Assembly (NCBI GenBank): GCA_027924585.1
Contig: BSBM01000606.1
Coordinates: 12,219,501 to 12,283,500 of the forward strand
Reading direction: 5' to 3'
From: Larix kaempferi
Taxonomy: Eukaryota > Streptophyta > Pinopsida > Pinales > Pinaceae
Length of the DNA stretch: 64,000 bases
Position numbers and translations under genes: made by a program
Notes under the pieces: model-generated
Seen by the model: the letters and a program-made list of their open reading frames with translations, nothing else
What the model was told of the DNA's origin: nothing
Database searches by the model: none
Shown: positions 34,736 to 46,673 of the stretch, piece by piece
How the letters are laid out: every line of letters starts with the position of its first letter
Position numbering within the stretch: the first letter of the stretch is position 1

Positions 34736-35833
34736 TTGGAGAATGAAATATCTAAGATTGAGATCTCCATCCCCTTGAATGAATTGGTCAAAAACTCAGA
34801 GTACAAAGATCAGATCCTAAAGGTAGTAAATGGTGGAGAAGGAAAGGAGCCTGACACCCTCAATCTACAAGATGACAAACCCACTCTCCTGTTTGGCCCC
34901 CATGTGGAAAATGTCTCGGAAATTGATGTCCCTCCTTTCTATATCAGTCTCAACATACATGACCATATCCTGCATAATGCCATGTTTGATTCAGGAGCCT
35001 CTCATAACATCATGCCAAGTTCAGTGGTGGAGAATCTTGGGTTAGAAATAACCAGACCATATAAATATTTGTTCTCCTTTGATTCTAAAAGAGTTCCATG
35101 TGTAGGGATGATTAAAGACATGATGGTTTCACTGACTCAAATACCTCAGAAAAATATGATCATGGATGTGGTAATGGTTGATATTCCACCTAAGTTTGGG
35201 ATCTTGTTGTCCAGGTCATGGACTGCAAAGTTGAAGGGAACCATGCAAATGGACATGTCCTATGCCACCATCCCCATCTTTGGGGGAAGCAGAAGGTTGT
35301 ACAGGGAGCATAGGCTATCATACGTGGTAAGCGACAAGGACAGGCCTGATAACCACCCCATATTTTCCATAGACACTGATGTAGGTTCCTCAATTCTCTT
35401 CTATTATCAAGGCCCAGAGGAAGAACGTACGAAAGCTACCAAGTTACCTGAACCAAATGATGAAGCTAATGATGGGAATGGGGTACAATGCCTTGATAGC
35501 TCAGCTAACATAGAGAATGATGGGAAACATGTGGAAGAGGGCAGTAATGAGAAATCAGAGTTGGAAACAAGGGCCATGGCCACCCTCCAAAAAAGAGATC
35601 ACTGGGTCATGAAATTCGATGGGGATGTGAACAAAGAAGGAGTTGGAGCAGGGATATGGATCATCCCTCCAGACGAGAGAAATGCATGTGCTAGGTTTCA
35701 TACTTTCAAACTAATGTTTGACTGTTCAAATAATTTGGTGGAATATGAAGCTCTGCTATTAGGATTGAATGTACTCAAAAGCGTGAAAGCTAAGCAGATC
35801 ATGATCTATGGAGATGCAGAGCTAATAATCTAG
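34736..35833 (+). pseudogene. Tat element protease and start of extra RNase H domain
   Basis: The longest open part, 365 codons. A retropepsin motif FDSGASHNIMP lies near residue 84, followed by PPKFGILLSRSW. After an acidic linker (residues 230-285) a second domain begins: WVMKFDGDVNKEGVGAGIW, NNLVEYEALLLGL and IYGDAELII, which matches the archaeal-type RNase H found in Tat elements, with its Asp, Glu and Asp positions kept. A TAG at 35831-35833 interrupts it. The domain continues in the next frame entry. It lies upstream of RT, not between RT/RNase H and integrase. Confidence 0.85.
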
Positions 35834-36481
35834 CAGGTGAAAGGAAACTATGAGGCTAAGCATCCCAGGCTAAAAGCTTACATGAATGTTGTGTGGGACA
35901 TGTTTGACAATTTCTTCAGAGAGCATGATGTATTTTTCATTCCCAGAGAGCAGAATATAGTGGTAGACACTCTAGCCAGTTCTACTAGCAGGTTTCTGCT
36001 CCCTGCTTATCCTTCCAGAACTCACATGATTAATATGAGGCATAGGCCATCTCTCTCGAACAACACTAAGCACTGGAAAATATTTGAATATGACCAGCAA
36101 ATAAAGAAGTTCCTGCAGATGGTTGGGGATTTTTCCAATATCCAGATCGATCAAGAGGACTGTGAAGGGGAGGAATGGGAGCCTGAGCCACCAGAGCTCC
36201 AAACCACTTTGGGAGGCAAAGAGATTTTGCAGCTAAAAAGAAATTACATACACAAAGGGTTGGTCCCACTGGAAAGACTGTTTGATGAAAATGATGTAGC
36301 CAGATATCACAAGGCAGCTCCAGACTCGAAGGAAGTAGAAGACTGTAACATTTGGAGCAATGAAGAACCCAAAATTGTCAAGCTATCAAAGTCTTTGGCT
36401 CCAGGTATCAAAAAGGACTATATGAATTTAATGAGAAATTTTTCTCATGTGTTCACATGGTGCTATGAAGATCTAAAATAA
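35834..36481 (+). pseudogene. Tat element extra RNase H end and pre-RT linker
   Basis: Same reading frame as the preceding part after the TAG: QVKGNYEAKHPRLKAYMN and PREQNIVVDTLAS complete the archaeal-type RNase H (last catalytic Asp in VVDTLAS). A linker of about 150 residues follows, ending PKIVKLSKSLAPGIKKDYM and the RT approach FSHVFTWCYEDLK. A TAA ends it at 36481. Confidence 0.82.
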
Positions 36482-37250
36482 TATGACACTGTTGTCATCT
36501 AGCATACCATACCAGTCAAGATAGGGGAGAAGCCATTCAAGCAAAAGTTGAGAAGGATGAATCCCAAGCTTCTCCCGCTGATAGAAAAAGAGGTAAAAAG
36601 GCTGTATGAAGACAAAATGATAGTCTCTTTGAGGTTTTCACAGTGGGTGGCCAACATAGTCCTAGTGAGAAAAAATAATGGTGAAATCAGACTATGTATT
36701 GAATTTAGAAATCTCAACAAGGTGTCCCTAAAGGACAACTACCCCTTGCCCAAAATGGACCACATTTTGCAAAAGGTTGTAGGGGAAGCAAGAATGTCCA
36801 TAATGGATGGATTTTTCAGGATACAATCAGATTAAGGTGTAGCCAGAAGACCAGAGCAACACATCTTTTACCACACCGTGGGGAACTTTCATGTATGCAA
36901 AGATGCCCTTTGGTCTATTGAATGCAAGGGCCACCTTCCAGAGAGCTATGGACATAGATTTTGCAAGAGAGAAAGACAAATTTGTAGTGGTATACATGGA
37001 TGACATCACAATATATTCTAAATATGATGAAGAACATATCAAGCATTTGCACCAAGTGTTCACCAAGTGAAGGAAATTTGGAATCTCCCTGAACCCTAAA
37101 AAGTCCAATTTTGCCATGCAAGAGGGTAAGCTACTGGGCCACATAATATCTAAAGATGCAATCAAAATTGACCTAGACAGAATATATGCAATACAGAAAT
37201 TGAGGTCCCTGGGAGTAAGAAGAAGGTCCAATCCTTTCTGGGCACAATGA
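36482..37250 (+). pseudogene. Tat element reverse transcriptase relic
   Basis: RT landmarks in order: IPVKIGEKPFKQKLRRMNP, FSQWVANIVLVRKNNGEIRL, CIEFRNLNKVSLKDNYPLPK, then a one-base frameshift in a T run near 36811-36816, GYNQIKV, a TAG at a conserved Gln, SFTTPWGTFMYAKMPFGL, and the active site YMDD (36993-37004), followed by KSNFAMQEGKLLGHIIS. The YMDD itself is intact but the frameshift and stops inactivate the gene. Confidence 0.88.
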
Positions 37251-37760
37251 AATTCATAAGGAGATTTATCCCCAATTTTGCAGAAATCATGAGATCGATC
37301 ACCTGCATGCTTAAGAAATACAAACAAGTCAGGTGGACTACGGAGGCTAGGAAAGCATTTGAGGATATAAAGAGAGTAATTGTTGAGACACCTGTACTGA
37401 TTAGCATAGACTTTGACAAGGAATTTCTTATGTTTTCTTTTTCCTTTGAGCATTCCATAGCAGGTGTGCTTTGACAAAAAAATCAAGAAGGAGATGAGCA
37501 ACCCATAGCTTTATTCAGCAGGGCTCTCATAGATGTTGAACTCAAGTAAAACATTATGGAAAAGCAAGCCTATGCCATGATCAAAACTCTGAAGTATTTC
37601 AAGGTTTATGTCCTACACTCCCATGTTGTAGCTTATGTTCCCAATGCTACTGTGAAAGATATATTAACAAAACCTAATCCAGAAGGTAGAAGGGCAAAGT
37701 GGATAACTACGCTACTAGAATATGACCTGGAGATCAAACCTACGAAGCTTATTAAATGAC
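37247..37760 (+). pseudogene. Tat element gypsy RNase H relic
   Basis: IRRFIPNFAEIMRSI and EARKAFEDIKR (RT thumb/connection), then an RNase H domain with weak motifs: MEKQAYAMIKTLKYFKVYVL and AKWITTLLEYDLEIKPTKLI. Frame changes occur near 37250, 37475 and 37555. This is the usual RT-linked RNase H, so the element has two RNase H domains in all. Confidence 0.8.
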
Positions 37761-37999
37761 AAGGCCTAGCCAGAATCATGGTTGGGTCAAATTGGGATTC
37801 AATGAGTGTGAACCTGCTGTCACACGTGCAGTGAGAAACTTCCCAAGACCCATTACCTCAGGTATCAGACAAATTCTTGTCCTCTCCTTGGTATTCTGAT
37901 GTTATATATGTTTTGCGGAATTTGTAAGCACCCCCTGAGATGGGAAAAGGCAAAGCTAGATCCACCAAGATGAAGGCTGCAAAGTATTAAATACTGGGT

Positions 38000-39058
38000 G
38001 GTTGTCCTCAATGGAAAGACCCTGGGGGTGTCCTCTTGAATTGCATGGTGGAATATGAGTCCAAAGAAACATTGAAAGAATTCCACAAAGGAGTTTGTGG
38101 GGGACATCACTACTGGAAGGCCACTCTTAACAAAATTCTCAAGGCAGGGTTCTATTGGCCTACTATGTTCGAAGATGCTTATAAGGTAATAGCCAGCTTC
38201 CATGAATGCCAGATATTTGAAGGGAAGAGGAATTTTCCCCAATTCCTCTGGACAACATAGGTGGATACTGAATGCCATTGATTATTTCACCAAATGGATC
38301 GAAGCAGTACCTACCAGACAAGCCACAAGTATAGTCATCATCAAGTTTCTGGAGGAGAACATCATGTCTAGGTTTGGATGTCCTATTAAGATAATCACTA
38401 ACAATGCACATGATTTCAAGTATAAGAAGATGGTCAAATTCTGTGAGAAATTCCACATCAAATTGGGCCATTCCACTGCTTACTATCCCTAGGGAAATGG
38501 ATTGGCAGAATCCTCCAATAAAATTCTTTTGAGGATAATCAAGAAACTACCGCAATAAAATAAAAGGGCTTGGCACACTAAGCTGACCTTTTCCCTTGGG
38601 TGGATAGGATCACCTCTAAAAAGTCCAATGGAACTTCTCCTTTCAAACTAGTTTATGGAACATAGGTAATATTCCCTGACTCTCTCAGAGGGCCCGCAAT
38701 GAGATTTCTATGGGAGCAAGAAGAAGAGCCAAACCCCAAGGCGAGGACGACTAAACAGTTGGTGGAAGTGCAAGAAATTAGAGAAGGGGTGCTAGCGGAA
38801 GCCGCGAAATCTCAGAGCCGGATCAAGAAGATGTTTGATAGAAAGACCAAGGAAGACGACTTCCAAGTGGGAGATCTGGAGTTAAAATGGGATGCTAGAA
38901 GAGAAGACCAGGCCCATAAATTTGATAACCTTTGGCAGGGGCCCTATACAATCACCGCATACCATGGGAATAATGCTTTATTCCTGCAGGACGAAGATAA
39001 TGAACTAGTTGGAAAGGGTTTTGTCAATTGGCGTTTCGTGAAACATTATTTCAAGTAG
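38000..39058 (+). pseudogene. Tat element integrase relic
   Basis: Zinc-binding part LKEFHKGVCGGHHYWKAT and SFHECQ (one Cys of the usual pair is missing). Core: AIDYFTKWIEAVPTRQA (first Asp present), CPIKIITNNAHDF (second Asp replaced by Asn), YYP, TAG, GNGLAESSNK (Glu present). A C-terminal frame 38699-39058 has GDLELKWDARREDQ, FDNLWQGPYTI and NWRFVKHYFK. The gene is disabled by stops, frameshifts and the catalytic change. Confidence 0.87.
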
Positions 39059-39229
39059 AAAAGCAAGTCCTCCCACCCACCCATTATTGTACCTTGTCGT
39101 TTTTTGTTTTTAGTTAGTCGTGTTCCAGTTTTTGTGAGAGAAGAAGGAAAAAGAGGAAGGGAATAAGGGCCACTAGTCTACATGTTCTCGCTACCTCATA
39201 ATGAGGATAGCATCCTTGGTTGGAGCCAT

Positions 39230-40027
39230 TGTTAACACTTATTATGGTTCCCACAAGGGAAGGTGAAGGAAATCCCCCACCCAAAGCCCCAAGGTCGTCC
39301 ATGGGCCGATCCCATCAAGTAAAGAATCACAAAACCCAAAAATGGCTAAGTGTTAAGTAAATCCAAACCAAGTGACCAAGTCGCAGTAAGAAAATGAGAA
39401 AATACAAGGCAATAGGGCTCTTCCGTAGGAAAAACTAGCAACAGGAGCTTCTTCCGTAGCCAAAGGAGATTCTCCGACCAGGATTGAGTCACAGGATCAG
39501 ATCTACTGTTGAAAATGAACCCCACAAGCCAGTTTTTGAGTTTTGCATCTGCATTGTGGATTGCAGATTGCTGAAAGCAATTTTCCAAGGAGTGCAAAGA
39601 TGAGTTTCCGAGTTCCGGATCTGCATTACGGATTGCCAAAAACAATTTTTGAGGGAGCACAAAGATGAGTTTATGCATTGCGGATTGCAGAACGAAAGTT
39701 GTCCAAATGATGAATAAGTAAGTTTCCACATTCCGCATTCCGCATTGCGAATTGCAGATTGCAGAAAAGTGACCCTCCAGAAAAGAGCGAGGCCGAGGTT
39801 CTAATCCCTGCATGTCATGTGGTGGCTTGCGGATTGTGGAAGGGAAATTGCGGGGAGGTCATTGCAGAAAGGAAATTGCGGAAGGGAAATTGCGGAAAGA
39901 AAGTTACGGATCGAAGGAAGTTTTGCAAAGAAAATTACGACCAAAATAAATGAATATTTTCACAGAGTAGTGACGCATTCGAGAGCAACAAAGGGGGCCT
40001 GTTTCAGTTACCTATCCTAATCATCCT
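39230..40027 (+). repeat. Tat element 3' LTR, first segment
   Basis: Begins TGTTAACAC directly after GGTTGGAGCCAT. Its first 600 bp match the 5' LTR. Interrupted at 40028; continues at 54619. Confidence 0.9.
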
Positions 40028-41473
40028 TGTTAACACCCAAAATGACCCCCTCGGTTGTGGGAGAGGGAAAAATGGGGTAATCACTAACCACTTTAGATCT
40101 GTGCTACTGACCCAGCACAGTCTGAGAGTGCTCTCTCAACAAATCTATAAAAGACTGGAAATATTCAATAAAATTGTAGCCAGAAGGAATTCTCAGATTT
40201 GATAAAAGACTGAAAATAATTACTGATAAACACACAACCTCTTAGATCAAGATATTCAATCAAAACTCATATTCAGAAGGTTAGAATTCTTTAGGGACAA
40301 ATTGTTTTAAGGTTTGTAGGGACAATCATGGGGAAAACTATTGGGCAATGAAGTCAAAAGATAAAACATAAAACAAATAACAGTGCAGCTGCATAAGATG
40401 TCTAAACAAAGGTAGGGTAGCAACCAGCTAGTAGTCAAAATGCTTTTAGTTGGTGGATTATAAGAAGAATGAACAGTCCATTGATATAAGGCATATGATA
40501 ATGAATCCTACATCAACTTTAGCAGAAAATAGGTGGTGAAATGCTTGAAATGAGAAAGAACAGAGCATATTGTTTATGAATTCTTTCTTACTACTACACT
40601 TATTTAAGCATGAAGGAATATTATAGACTGAAATAACAAAGAAAGAGACACAGATTTACATAAGAAAAAGAAGGATAGACTACCAGACCAATTACACAGG
40701 AAATCTCTGCAAAAATCCAGCTTCAACACTGCAAATTTATTCAAGAGAATGCTTCAAAACAGAGCCAATCTCCCCAAGCCTCAACCAGATGATTTTCCAA
40801 CCCATTCTTCTTCTATTACATTCAATTTATAGATCTATTCAGCCCTAGGGTCGATCTATCTCAGTAAGAAATTGTTACAACAACATTTGACACCTATACA
40901 AAGAGATTCAACAACTTAAGAGTCGGTTTCAACAAATCTTGAACAGTTTTGGCCGCGGACTACTGAAAAATTCCTCTTGGTACCACGACTGTATATCCCA
41001 AGTGGTGATATATGTGTAAAAAATGAAAGAGGTTTTTTTATTTTAGACCATGCTAAAAAAAACCTCTTTCAGTTTCCTCAGATTCGTCTCCAGCTGGCCA
41101 GGATCTGCTTCGGATATTGATGACTCACTCAGAAAATGCGAATTATGGACAATTACCCTCTGCAAAACCTTTCGCTTCTCCTAAACCGTGACACATATTT
41201 AGATTCTGAGAGAGGTTATTGGATATTGGCCCATGGTGAAGATAAACATATCTCAGTTTCCTGAAATTCCTTTTGGTGTGGCCGAAACAGCTGCTGCAAA
41301 ATGATGACTAAAACAGTCATTTTCATGAAAAACCCCGATACCTTTCACACGAAATTACATTTGGTTTGAATTTGATTTTCTTTTTCAATTTTGGGACTTG
41401 AATGCTGATGTGATGATCCCCTTATTGTTGATCAATATCCCCCCAACAACTTAGCACAAAATGGGTGCTAACA
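40028..41473 (-). repeat. LARD-like element 3' LTR
   Basis: 1446 bp with TGTTAACACC...GTGCTAACA ends in plus-strand reading; aligns throughout with 45993-46081 and 53258-54618. Confidence 0.92.
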
Positions 41474-41857
41474 ACTGGCTCCAACCGGGGATGTTATCCT
41501 CCCTGTGAGGTAGCAAAGAACCTGTAGACCAAGTGCATAATTGATTGGGAGGCTCCCAACTCTGAACTGAAGACTGCGCTTTGACCTGCAATTGAACCCT
41601 GTAACCTGCTAGCTTTTCTAATCCTGCAAATGAACTCATACTGCAATGGAAGTAATCCTCTTCAAAAACAAACCTGCTCAGCTACTGCCTAATCAGACTG
41701 AGACTCATGAGAATATGCAGAATAGGGATAGATGGTCAAGCACTGGTGTTAACATGTAATCATTATAAAAACAAAAGCAACATGCAGATTATATAACGAT
41801 TAGTAGCAGGAGAAAAATCCTTGTAGAATTTAATCAACCAACAGTGACTATGGATTC

Positions 41858-42690
41858 TCTCTGCTTCTTCCACATTATCGGTGTTCACAATCGCAACATT
41901 CTTTCCAATCCTTGCATTTTTTTCAATAATACAATTATTTATTTTTGTATTCTCCCCGACACCAATAAGCACTTTCCCTTCAGCTAAAAAGGATGCAATT
42001 TCAGCTTCAGCTTCCTAATAGTCAGCGCCCATCATCATTGTTTCCTTCAACTCAACACCATATTCCAACCGTGACTGAATTCCTACAACATAATGCTCTA
42101 CACTGCATTCTCTGAGAAAACATCCATGTGAAATTATTGAATCCAGCACCCGACATCTTTCTATTTTTGTTGGTGGAAGAAAACAAGGTGAAGTAAAGAT
42201 AGGCTTTTGAGGATCATGAAATAAGAACTTTGGAGGTTGAGCTGCAAGAGCTAAATTTGCATCAAAGAAAAACTTGATTGTTCCTATGTCCTCCCAATAA
42301 TCATTAAAAAGATATGCCTACACATGGTATTCCTTTGTAGATGCAGGAATAATTCCTGAACCAAAATCATTTGCAGTTGGGTATCTCCACCTCAGAAGTT
42401 CAAGAAGAATGTCTGCCTTTAAGACATAAACTCCTATTGAAGCAACGTATGGTTTCATTTTAGCATCTTGGGGTGACAGGCCAAGGACTGTTGTCCATTT
42501 CCTATATTACAGTAACAGAAGACTGTTATATTTCCATTGCTTTCAAATATGATCCCTTGGGGTTTTCACTAAAATAGAGCACTCGACCTCTATCATCAAT
42601 TTTCATCAACCCGTAATCAGATGTGCGGCTGTCATCCATTGGGATATGGGAGATTTTGTGATATCAACCCCAGTATCCATGTGCTTCTGT
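41858..42690 (-). pseudogene. Captured fragment of ADP-glucose pyrophosphorylase large subunit
   Basis: Minus-strand reading gives a long, almost continuous match to the C-terminal two thirds of plant AGPase large subunits (starch synthesis: glucose-1-phosphate plus ATP to ADP-glucose in plastids). Landmarks in order: [106 protein letters not shown], and [13 protein letters not shown] with KNARIGKNV. No intron-sized gaps occur over about 800 bp, so it came from a spliced transcript. TAG stops at 42318-42320 and 42015-42017, a small insertion near 42500 and a frame change near 42645 inactivate it. The match stops abruptly after EEAER at 41858. It is a passenger of the element, not a working gene. 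Confidence 0.92.
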
Positions 42691-44330
42691 ATGAAGTAAC
42701 AATAAATTCAGAAATGCCATGTGACGTCCAGTAAAATCATATTGAATTTGGCACTCATTAATCTTTATTAACCATCGGGACGACAACAAAACGTTTTTTG
42801 AACACCCCTCCTTGCTTGCGATGCCAACCACCGAATGGCACATGAATCTGGTCACATCCATCGCGAGGCTCACCATATTTATCTGTCGAGCATGTAGTGA
42901 AAGAGAGGTAACAAGAGCCGTCGATCTCCTCAGGTCACATCCATCACAAAGCTCAGCATATTTATCTCTCGAGCATGTAGGGAATGCGATACGACAAGAG
43001 CCATCCGATCTCTCCTTTTAAGTGAAAACTTACACGTGGAGACTCAACAAGAGCTAGGTTATGTATAAAACGATTTGAACGATCGCTTCCTTCCACTACT
43101 TCTATGATCCAGCAAACCACCGCGCAGCCATAGTCTTCCCTCAGCCAAGGCACAATCACTGATGTGTCTAATTTCAAGGCTCTGTCCATGCCAACCTGCA
43201 TGCCTCCAATTTTCCAACCCTGAGACACTCCATGATGGTGGCAAAGACTTCTTATTAACACTTTATTCAGCAGCACATAGGACTTTCAATGCTTTAGCTT
43301 TGTTCTAGTGCTGAGACTGCTCATCTCACTGTCTAGAATGATAGACTATTTCCATGAACCTGCAAAACAGAACAACAATAATGCTTGTTTCATATCTCGA
43401 AATTTGAAATAGAATGGAACGTCGATTTGCTTACAATGCATGAAGCTTGCATGACAGTGGTAGGATGAAGATTTGGGCACTGCTTGTTGAATTAGGCCTT
43501 CTCGAACTTATATCCTGCAGAAAAATACCTGGCGACTGCGACCATCTTGTAATTGATCTCTTCACAGTACATTGTATTGCGGTACCTCAACTTTGCGAGG
43601 TCGATTCTCTTCAAATTCTGATTGCAATTGTCATGCAGGCGATACCCAGGACCTGTATCATTTGCAACAGCTCTTTTAGACCAAAGTCTGTCGGGTACAT
43701 GCATGCTGAAGAAGGGTGTTTCCCCACCGAAGCTGGCACGAGGTTGTGTATTTCCATCACCCAGTTAATGACCAGAAGACGTGGTTTTCCTATGGAATCG
43801 GTCGAGCGAGTATCAATACAGTCCAGCAGATGACTTTGCAACGGTGGCTTCTAACGCCCTTTTGCGTTAAATTTCTAAAATGTATCCCCGTCTTCATCTT
43901 CAGACCACAGATCTGACTGGTCCAAATCAGAATTTGTTGGTCAAACGCTGCCCTTCGTGCTGCCAATCTCAATACTCAGAGCCCACCATGACAACGCATG
44001 AAGAGGAATGGTTAGCAATTTACAATCGTGGGCTCCAGTCTCCTGAAGCACGTCGCGTGGAGTAGGATGCCACCCAAAAAGATCCCATTGTTCAAACTGA
44101 TGCCCGGTTGATATGGACACTTTACCCCGGTGGTGAACGCCAACATCCATGTGCTTTGCACATCTGCGATTTTTTTCAGAAACCTTCCCTATCATCCGGC
44201 TTTGTTTACTGCTTTCCTCAGGGAAAGAACGGCAACTCCCCCCATTAAAAACGATACCCACCACCTTTGGGAAATCGCCTTTCGCTTTGCATATACATAT
44301 TTTTTAAATGCCTTTACATCAATATCCGAC
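42691..44330 (-). other. Unidentified passenger sequence in LARD-like element
   Basis: GC content is higher than its surroundings and several open frames overlap on both strands (for example minus 42962-43276 and 43941-44264), but I recognise no family. It contains an 80-bp tandem duplication (about 42852-42931 and 42932-43012, sharing GGTCACATCCATC and TCGAGCATGTAG). It may be further captured host DNA, for instance flanking or a second transcript. Confidence 0.4.
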
Positions 44331-45250
44331 ATGCCAGAACAGATAGGTACATTAGCTATTTATATACCCGACATCATAAGATATATAGCAAGAAACAAAT
44401 GGAGGCTAGGCTCTTGAACTCAGTGCATGGACTTGGATGATGAGTGTGGGTTCTCATGCGACTTGGTGGCTGACTCTAGGTGCTACGCCCGTATAATTTT
44501 GCTCCAATTAAAGTTTTGACCCAATCTGAAATCTAGGCCTAAATCCAAGAATATAAAAGCCTTTGTCTTCATTTAAGCTCAAAACTTTGGGTATTTCACT
44601 TTTGTAAAAAGCTGAAAACCTTTGGTTTCATAAAAGTGCAAAAATATAACAATTAGAAGTATGGCTTTAAAAATTCAAACCTTGGCATAAATATGCAGTC
44701 CACATTGGCATATAGAACCAATCCTTTAGCCAATTATAAGAACATTTCTCCCTTTTTTTCCCAAAGTCTCTTTTCCTTTTTATTTGCCCAAAGCCTTCGT
44801 TTTCTACTTTGTTCAAATTTGCATACCTTTCTCTTCTATGAAATGCAACCATCAATTGGAGACCATACTAAAATCTCTGAACTGCACCCTGAAGCTAAAG
44901 ACTGAAATTTTTGAACTAAAATCTAAAAACTGAAAGCTGACTGTACATACTGAAAATTGCAAACTGAAGAATGCTGAAAACTGAGCTGAACATTTGATCA
45001 CTGAAACACGCTAGAAGCCCAACCCCCCAAAAAACTGTACATGCTGAAAAAGATGCTCAGCCATGAGCTTTTTCCGACTACCTACCTACTCTAATCTATC
45101 AAACTCTCTGCTCGATTAAATAATGCAGAAATGCCAATAAAGCCAACTCATTAGATGCTCGGACAATCTGACTCCTCCACTATGCTTGAAATCAGTTGAG
45201 GATAGAGGATATGACAGCCTATGAGAACAATGATTCTTTTCATTTTCAAA
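44331..45250 (-). other. Non-coding interior of LARD-like element
   Basis: Low-complexity stretches with repeated CTGAAAACTGA-type words near 44880-45000; no gene seen. Confidence 0.5.
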
Positions 45251-45722
45251 CTAGAAACATGGCTGTAAATTCAAATTGAAAAACCTTTCCAAGTATTTAC
45301 TGACGGGATCATAGAAATCATTGGTATTTGGCTGCCTCCCATAGCACTTTATAACTTGGTCATCATACATGGCTTCTCCATATGTGTCTTCTACTTGCAT
45401 GTATTGTTTTGGATCATGAAACTCATCTCTAAACATGAAATATTTTCGAATATAGACATCTAGAGGCGGCCGAAAAGGTTTTTTCAAAAAACACATGAAG
45501 ATCCTGGGACTGAGTTTGATTTTCTAGGGCTTCAAGATCCTCATTGAGTTTTTTAGCAAATTCTTTTAAGAACCAAGACTTATATTCATAAGAAAATTTA
45601 CATGACTTCAAATATGTGGATAAGAATTCTGAGAAAGCTTCTTCGATTTGGCCATCATCATACATATCAAAATATTCTTTAAAACCATCAACATAAGCAG
45701 GAATTTCCACATACCTTGCCAT
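45251..45722 (-). pseudogene. gag-like frame of LARD-like element
   Basis: Two overlapping minus frames, 45429-45722 and 45251-45496, join at a run of A/T near 45480, which suggests one frame broken by a one-base change. The first part (MARYVEIPAYVDGF, YDDGQIEEAFSEFLSTYL, WFLKEFAKKLNEDLEALE) and second part (DEFHDPKQYMQVEDTYGEA) are acidic. It lies where gag should be, after the primer-binding site. I recognise no capsid motif with certainty, so gag is an inference from position. Confidence 0.45.
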
Positions 45723-45971
45723 TTGATTTGATGAAGAAACTGAATCAGCCCTTCAAACTTTGAAGCTTTTTTACCAGTTGAGTCACCATGAAACCTTCAA
45801 AATTCTAATTTGGAGTCACTGATCCTCCCAGTGGAGTCACCTTGATACTGGAATTTGATCAGTGGAGTCACCAGGTGAATGATACAACCTTCTCAATGTA
45901 TGACTGTTGTTCACCATCAGCATTCAGATCTGAAACATTTGTCATTCTCCCAGGGATGATAAAATAATCGC

Positions 45972-45990
45972 TCCCTGGCAACAGCGCCAA
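45972..45990 (-). other. LARD-like element primer-binding site
   Basis: Minus-strand TTGGCGCTGTTGCCAGGGA, two bases from the 5' LTR end; a common plant gypsy primer-binding form. The tRNA was not assigned. Confidence 0.7.
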
Positions 45991-45992
45991 TT

Positions 45993-46081
45993 TGTTAACA
46001 CCCAAAATGACCCCCTAGGTTGTGGGAGAGGAAAAACTGGGGTAACCACTAACCACTTTAGATTTGTGCTACTGACCCAGC
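45993..46081 (-). repeat. LARD-like element 5' LTR, segment adjoining interior
   Basis: Matches 40028-40116; interrupted by copia D. Confidence 0.9.
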
Positions 46082-46673
46082 TGTTAAATTTTGAGCATTA
46101 ATTCACAATACTCTTGGATCTTTACTGAGAGAATAACATATACTGTATATCAATGCATAACAATCACAATAAGCATGACAAGCATCACAAGAATCAAAAG
46201 CATGAGAGACAAGAGATACAGAGTTTCTGTGGGGAGAACCCTAAGGTGAAAAACCCCACAACTTCCTTAGAGATAGAGAGAGCAATGGCTCAACCAAAGT
46301 ACAACCAAAATACACTTGAGATAGTCTCCTAGAGCAGATCATCCTCATCCTCACTAGTGCGCCACTTTCTGAGTGAGAGAAGTGTGTCTTTCCGAATGAT
46401 CCAAATAGAGATCTCCTGATCTCTATTTATACTTATCCTGTTTTCCTAGTTACACTATGGGGCCGACTTGACTATCTAGATACATCCACAATATAATATA
46501 TATTTCAGGGCCAACCCCACACATGGTGGTCTAATAGCCCATCGGCAAGTACACACACTTGCGACACTTGTTAATCCACATGAAGACACTTCCTTATAGA
46601 GGAATAACACATCTCTTATAAGGGTACAATAAATATATATGAAATACATTCCGAAGTTACATATACATCAACA
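46082..46673 (-). repeat. Element D 3' LTR
   Basis: 592 bp; pairs with 52653-53257, with small deletions and scattered substitutions. Confidence 0.92.

Noticed and set aside
41763-42880. A functional AGPase gene
   Set aside because: Two in-frame TAG codons, a small insertion, a frame change and truncated ends; it lies inside an LTR element.
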